6,670 nt of DNA. It comes from Candidatus Moraniibacteriota bacterium (GTDB lineage Bacteria; Patescibacteriota; Minisyncoccia; Moranbacterales; GWC2-37-73). The notes below the pieces were generated by a model, which did not search any database, was not told where the DNA came from, and saw only the letters and a list, made by a program, of their open reading frames with translations. Location of the stretch: contig DOKE01000010.1 of the NCBI GenBank assembly GCA_003510895.1, positions 16,109-22,778 on the forward strand. Reading direction: 5' to 3'. Positions 3,361-6,670 of this stretch are shown here, one piece after another; the first letter of the stretch is position 1, and every line of letters begins with the position of its first letter. The translations under genes and the position numbers were made by a program.

Positions 3361-5121
3361 ATGGAAAACAACATAGACAAGCTCAACCTTCTTCGTCACT
3401 CAACCGCCCATATTCTCGCGGCGGCAGTTTTAGAAATGTTTCCGGAAACCAAATTTGGAATGGGACCAGCCATTGAAAACGGATTCTACTATGACTTTGA
3501 GCTTCCCCGCACTCTAATTCCCGAGGATTTGCCTCTCTTGGAAGAAAGAATGAAAAAGATAATTAAAGACAACTATCCTTTTGAAAAACAAGAAACTTCC
3601 GCGAAAAATGCTGCCGAACATTTTCAAAAAGCTGATCAGAATTACAAGCTGGAAATAATAAAAGATTTGCAATCTGAAGGAAACGAAAATGTTACGCTCT
3701 ATAAAACTGGAAACTTTGTCGATCTTTGCAGCGGACCGCATATTGATTCAACTGGAGAAATCAGGACTGACGCCTTCAAACTGACAAGAATTTCCGGCGC
3801 TTATTGGAAAGGCGATGAAAAAAATATCCAACTTCAAAGAATTTACGGGATAATTTTTAATGACAAAAAAGAATTAAAACAATATTTTCAACAAAAAGAA
3901 GAGGCGGAAAAAAGAGATCATCGAAAGCTTGGCAAAGAATTGGACTTATTTTGTTTTTCCGATTTGGTTGGACCAGGACTTCCTCTCTACACTCCAAAGG
4001 GAACAATTATTAAAGATGAATTACAAAAACATATTGAAAGTGTTTGCCGCAAATATGGATTTCAGAAAGTATCAGCGCCATCGCTAGCTAAACTTGAACT
4101 TTTTGAAACATCCGGACACGCGAAAAAATTTGGCGATGAATTATTCCATGTTACCTCGGAAAAAAAACATAACTTTGTTTTAAAGCCGGTTCAATGCCCG
4201 CATCATACGCAAATTTACGCTTCAAAAACAAGATCCTACAAGGATTTGCCTATAAGATATATGGAATCAGATAAGCAATATCGCGCCGAAAAAACAGGTG
4301 AAGTTGGCGGTTTATCCAGAGTATATGCAATCACAATTGAAGATGGACATTCTTTTTGCAGAGTCGATCAAGTAAAAGAAGAAGTGTCTAATATGATAAA
4401 AATAATAAAAGATTTCTACAGCGCTCTTGGACTCTGGGGAAATCATTGGGTTTCTCTGTCTGTCAGAGATTATGCTCATCAAGAAAAATATATTGGAGAA
4501 CCTGCTGATTGGGATAAATGCGAACAAATGCTTCAGGAAATTTCTGATGAAATGGGTCTAAATGCCAAGAAGCGCGAAGGTGAAGCAGCTCTCTATGGAC
4601 CAAAACTTGATTTTATGTTCAAAGATTCTATGGGAAGAGAAATTCAAATCCCAACTGTGCAATTAGATTTCGCCACTCCAAAAAGATTTGACCTAACTTA
4701 TATTAATAGTAACGGAGAAAAAAATAATCCCGTTATGGTTCATCGCGCAATCCTCGGATCATATGAAAGATTTATGATGCTGCTTATTGAACACTTCGCC
4801 GGCGCTTTCCCACTCTGGCTTTCTCCGATTCAAGTGAAAATTATTCCTATTTCTGAAAAATTTGAAAACTATGCCAAAAAAATAGAACAAAAACTTTCAG
4901 AAAATAACATTCGCGTGGAAATAAGTTTAGAAGCGGAAAGCCTGGGAAAAAGAATTGCCGAAGCGGAAAAACAAAAAATTCCCTATATGATTGTGGTTGG
5001 AGAAAAAGAAGTGGAATCTGAAACTGTCGCCATTCGAAAACATAAAGATAAAAAACAAGAAACACTTCCACTGAATGAGTTTGTGGAAAAAATAAAAAAA
5101 GAAATAGACGCTAAAAAATAA
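3361..5121 (+). CDS. thrS: Threonyl-tRNA synthetase, lacking TGS domain
   Basis: A class II aminoacyl-tRNA synthetase of 586 residues that charges tRNA-Thr in the cytoplasm. The editing (N2) domain comes first, with the metal/catalytic set H13xxxH17 (RHSTAH) and C123SGPH127, so hydrolysis of mischarged Ser-tRNA is likely kept. The catalytic core carries the three zinc ligands Cys279 (VQCPHH), His330 (EDGHSF) and His461 (VHRAILGS). The first two have the same 51-residue spacing as E. coli Cys334/His385. Motif 2 Arg308 (YRAEKTGE) corresponds to E. coli Arg363. Motif 3 is near 461-467. An anticodon-binding domain fills about 488-586. The N-terminal TGS domain of the 642-residue E. coli enzyme is absent, and an in-frame stop at 3325-3327 rules out an upstream extension. 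No Shine-Dalgarno is present. The T-box upstream should raise expression when Thr-tRNA is uncharged. It is monocistronic, ended by the hairpin at 5148-5181. Confidence 0.97.
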   Translation: MENNIDKLNLLRHSTAHILAAAVLEMFPETKFGMGPAIENGFYYDFELPRTLIPEDLPLLEERMKKIIKDNYPFEKQETSAKNAAEHFQKADQNYKLEIIKDLQSEGNENVTLYKTGNFVDLCSGPHIDSTGEIRTDAFKLTRISGAYWKGDEKNIQLQRIYGIIFNDKKELKQYFQQKEEAEKRDHRKLGKELDLFCFSDLVGPGLPLYTPKGTIIKDELQKHIESVCRKYGFQKVSAPSLAKLELFETSGHAKKFGDELFHVTSEKKHNFVLKPVQCPHHTQIYASKTRSYKDLPIRYMESDKQYRAEKTGEVGGLSRVYAITIEDGHSFCRVDQVKEEVSNMIKIIKDFYSALGLWGNHWVSLSVRDYAHQEKYIGEPADWDKCEQMLQEISDEMGLNAKKREGEAALYGPKLDFMFKDSMGREIQIPTVQLDFATPKRFDLTYINSNGEKNNPVMVHRAILGSYERFMMLLIEHFAGAFPLWLSPIQVKIIPISEKFENYAKKIEQKLSENNIRVEISLEAESLGKRIAEAEKQKIPYMIVVGEKEVESETVAIRKHKDKKQETLPLNEFVEKIKKEIDAKK

Positions 5122-5147
5122 TTTTAAGTATTATTTTTTGCAATTTT

Positions 5148-5181
5148 AAAAGCCGGGTCCCATTTGGAACTCGGCTTTTTT
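5148..5181 (+). terminator. Intrinsic terminator after thrS
   Basis: AAAAGCCG (5148-5155) pairs with CGGCTTTT (5172-5179), extended inward by G-U, G-C, U-A and C-G pairs with one bulged A. The hairpin is followed by a T-run (5176-5181). It lies 26 bases after the thrS stop. The minus-strand reading also ends in TTTTAAAA, so it may also end the small gene at 5203-5577. Confidence 0.85.
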
Positions 5182-5202
5182 GATATTTTTTATCAGGTAA
5201 TA

Positions 5203-5577
5203 TCAAACCTGTAAAAGAATTCTCGAAGGAGAATTTGGCGATAACTTCCGCCACCTTCTCTTTTTTTTCATCTTGGAAATTTCGGCGCTCACTGCTGGGG
5301 AAAATTTCATTCCGTGTCCGTTATTCCCCAAGATAATAGCCAAGAGATTATACAAAGCATCTTCATTATGATGTCCAACTCTTATTCGGTGCAGCTCATC
5401 CAAAACTGTTAGAGCCACTTTATTCTGAATTCCGAAAATTTCCGCCCTCTTCATAAGCTTGATCAAGAACAAGCGGTCTTCTCGTCGATCGCTTGTTTCT
5501 GTTTCAGGACTTACTATTAAGAGCCTTAAAAAAGTTCTCACAAAACTTTCTACTTCTCGCTCCCTCTCTTCCTTCAT
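5203..5577 (-). CDS. Small hypothetical protein
   Basis: I do not recognise a family. With the ATG at 5577 the product is 124 residues, soluble and mostly helical: a charged start (MKEEREREVESFVRTFLRLL), a middle with RLFLIKLMKRAEIFGIQNKVALTVLDELHRIRVGHHNEDALYNLLAIILGN, and a basic tail (KMKKKRRWRKLSPNSPSR) that might touch nucleic acid. I chose this start because AGGGAG lies 7 bases before it. An upstream in-frame ATG at 5640 would add 21 residues of unusual composition and has no ribosome site. The gene is convergent to thrS and divergent from miaB. Hydrophobic and polar residues alternate as in a true protein, but without homologues a chance ORF cannot be excluded. Confidence 0.6.
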   Translation of the reverse strand: MKEEREREVESFVRTFLRLLIVSPETETSDRREDRLFLIKLMKRAEIFGIQNKVALTVLDELHRIRVGHHNEDALYNLLAIILGNNGHGMKFSPAVSAEISKMKKKRRWRKLSPNSPSRILLQV

Positions 5578-5661
5578 ACTCTCTCTCCCTTGTTTTCTCT
5601 GCTTTTTTGATGTAGAATGACACATACGCTCTCTCTGCATTATGCGTCACGTTGATACAGC

Positions 5662-5670
5662 TGATATAAA
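5662..5670 (+). promoter_or_regulatory. Extended -10 promoter of miaB
   Basis: TGATATAAA (TG, one base, TATAAA) lies 9 bases before the miaB ATG. Transcription would start at about 5677, giving a leader of only a few bases, so the mRNA is likely leaderless. No good -35 is seen, which extended -10 promoters tolerate. Confidence 0.5.
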
Positions 5671-5679
5671 AGAACTTCT

Positions 5680-6670
5680 ATGTATTATTACATAAAAACA
5701 TTCGGATGTCAAATGAATTTTTCCGATAGCGAACGGATTGATTCGTTTATGCAAAATAATGGCTTTCAAAAGCCAATTTTTAATGCTGAGCAAAATTTGA
5801 CTCCTGAAATCCTAAGCCAACTAAATGTTTTCATAATCAACACTTGCGGCATCCGACAAATGGCGGAAGATCGTGTTTTTGGATTGGTTCGCAATTTAAA
5901 AAAAGACCACCCTCAAATAAAAATAGTCATCACCGGCTGCCTAGCTAACAGAAGAGATGTTCATAAGAGAATGAAAGGCGTAGATCTTTTCACGGAAATC
6001 AAAGACTTCCCCGAAAAAGTAGAAAGCATAATGAAGAAAGTATTAAGCAAAAAAGAACTTGCTGCTCACCGCCCGACTCTTTATTCTTCCAATAATAAAA
6101 AATTGTTATCTTATTTCAATATCAGACCAAAATATGAAAATAAATTTACCGCTCTTGTTCCTATTATGACCGGCTGCAACAACTTCTGCTCCTATTGCGT
6201 CGTTCCCTATGCCCGCGGAAGCGAAGTTTCTCGACCAGCCAATGAAATAATTAATGAAATAAAAAATTTAATAAAAACCGGAAGAAAACATATTATCCTG
6301 CTTGGACAAAATGTTAATAGTTATGCTTCGCAAGTTCATAAAGTTCGTAAAGTCCATCAAGTCCATCAAGAAAATTCAGATACAATATATTTTCCTGAAT
6401 TATTGAAGAAAATAAATTCTATTACTGGAAAGTTTTGGATTTCATATGTCTCATCTCATCCCAAGGATATGAGCGATGAATTGATTGAAGTCACAGCTCA
6501 ATGCAAGAAAGTTTGCGAATGGATCCATCTTCCACTTCAGGCAGGAAATGATGAGGTGCTAAGAAAAATGAACAGGAGGTATACGCATGATCATTATTTG
6601 AAACTTATCCAAAAAATCCGCAGCGAGTTTAAAAAACATAAACCCGGAATCCCCTTTTCAATCTCGTCTG
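5680..6670 (+). CDS. miaB: tRNA-2-methylthio-N6-dimethylallyladenosine synthase MiaB (5' part)
   Basis: A radical-SAM methylthiotransferase that adds the 2-methylthio group to i6A37 of tRNAs reading UNN codons. The first 330 codons are present and the frame is open at the window's right edge, so the end of the radical-SAM domain and the TRAM domain are missing. The N-terminal MTTase domain shows its three cluster cysteines: C10 (TFGCQMN), C56 (NTCGIR) and C87 (TGCLA). The radical-SAM Cx3Cx2C motif is C166, C170 and C173, within TGCNNFCSYCVVPYARGSEVSR. That last string, with VPYxRGxExSR, separates MiaB from RimO and MtaB. After LLGQNVNSY (about residue 215) a repeat-encoded insert (VHK VRK VHQ VHQ) lengthens a loop. 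The start at 5680 gives the standard MiaB N-terminus a few residues before TFGCQMN. No Shine-Dalgarno is present. Confidence 0.93.
   Translation, partial: MYYYIKTFGCQMNFSDSERIDSFMQNNGFQKPIFNAEQNLTPEILSQLNVFIINTCGIRQMAEDRVFGLVRNLKKDHPQIKIVITGCLANRRDVHKRMKGVDLFTEIKDFPEKVESIMKKVLSKKELAAHRPTLYSSNNKKLLSYFNIRPKYENKFTALVPIMTGCNNFCSYCVVPYARGSEVSRPANEIINEIKNLIKTGRKHIILLGQNVNSYASQVHKVRKVHQVHQENSDTIYFPELLKKINSITGKFWISYVSSHPKDMSDELIEVTAQCKKVCEWIHLPLQAGNDEVLRKMNRRYTHDHYLKLIQKIRSEFKKHKPGIPFSISS
6334..6369 (+). repeat. Four 9-bp tandem repeats inside miaB
   Basis: Four in-frame units, GTTCATAAA, GTTCGTAAA, GTCCATCAA and GTCCATCAA, encode VHK-VRK-VHQ-VHQ. The last two are identical and the others differ at one to three bases. 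They sit in a variable loop between the LLGQNVNSY and FPELLKKI segments. The unit length keeps the frame whatever the copy number. Confidence 0.9.

Noticed and set aside
1..6670. tRNA genes or a CRISPR array
   Set aside because: I found no cloverleaf with CCA-side pairing and no regularly spaced direct repeats. The only repeats are TR/VR, the AT-rich palindrome and the miaB minisatellite.

Overview
The window looks like a piece of an AT-rich, compact genome of the Candidate Phyla Radiation (Patescibacteria, Parcubacteria-like). This is inferred from three things: short or absent 5' leaders with few Shine-Dalgarno sites, an AATTTCTAA-rich intergenic element, and a diversity-generating retroelement (DGR) with a target protein of the style seen in that group. 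No marker here fixes the exact lineage. The standard genetic code fits all frames.

Left part (1-2990) is a complete DGR cassette. From left to right it holds: a hairpin terminator (1-24); a reverse transcriptase on the minus strand (21-1065), split into two frames by a nine-base G/C run; the accessory gene avd on the plus strand (1071-1424), head-to-head with the RT and only 5 bp from it; a bidirectional terminator (1431-1457); the template repeat TR (1472-1607, minus sense); a gene-free stretch with a hairpin and a weak promoter candidate; a terminator (1859-1890); and the target gene (1960-2871, minus). The last 45 codons of the target form the variable repeat VR (1962-2097). Over the 129-bp core, TR and VR differ at 17 sites. 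All 17 are adenines of the minus-strand TR, and all 97 non-adenine positions are identical, which is the fingerprint of mutagenic retrohoming. The TR RNA would be copied by RT plus Avd with errors at A, and the cDNA would replace VR, giving new C-terminal surfaces on the target protein. The target gene has a perfect-consensus promoter whose start point lies in a 9-bp perfect inverted repeat.

Middle part (2992-3360) is the regulatory region of thrS. It contains a good candidate for a T-box riboswitch: a UGGAACC bulge held between a 6-bp and a 7-bp helix, preceded by a small stem III and a minimal Stem I carrying ACC (Thr) triplets. An AT-rich inverted-repeat element lies between it and thrS.

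Right part (3361-6670) is housekeeping. It holds thrS (threonyl-tRNA synthetase without a TGS domain), its terminator, a small uncharacterised minus-strand gene, and the 5' part of miaB (tRNA ms2i6A methylthiotransferase). miaB runs off the window and carries a four-unit tandem repeat insertion.
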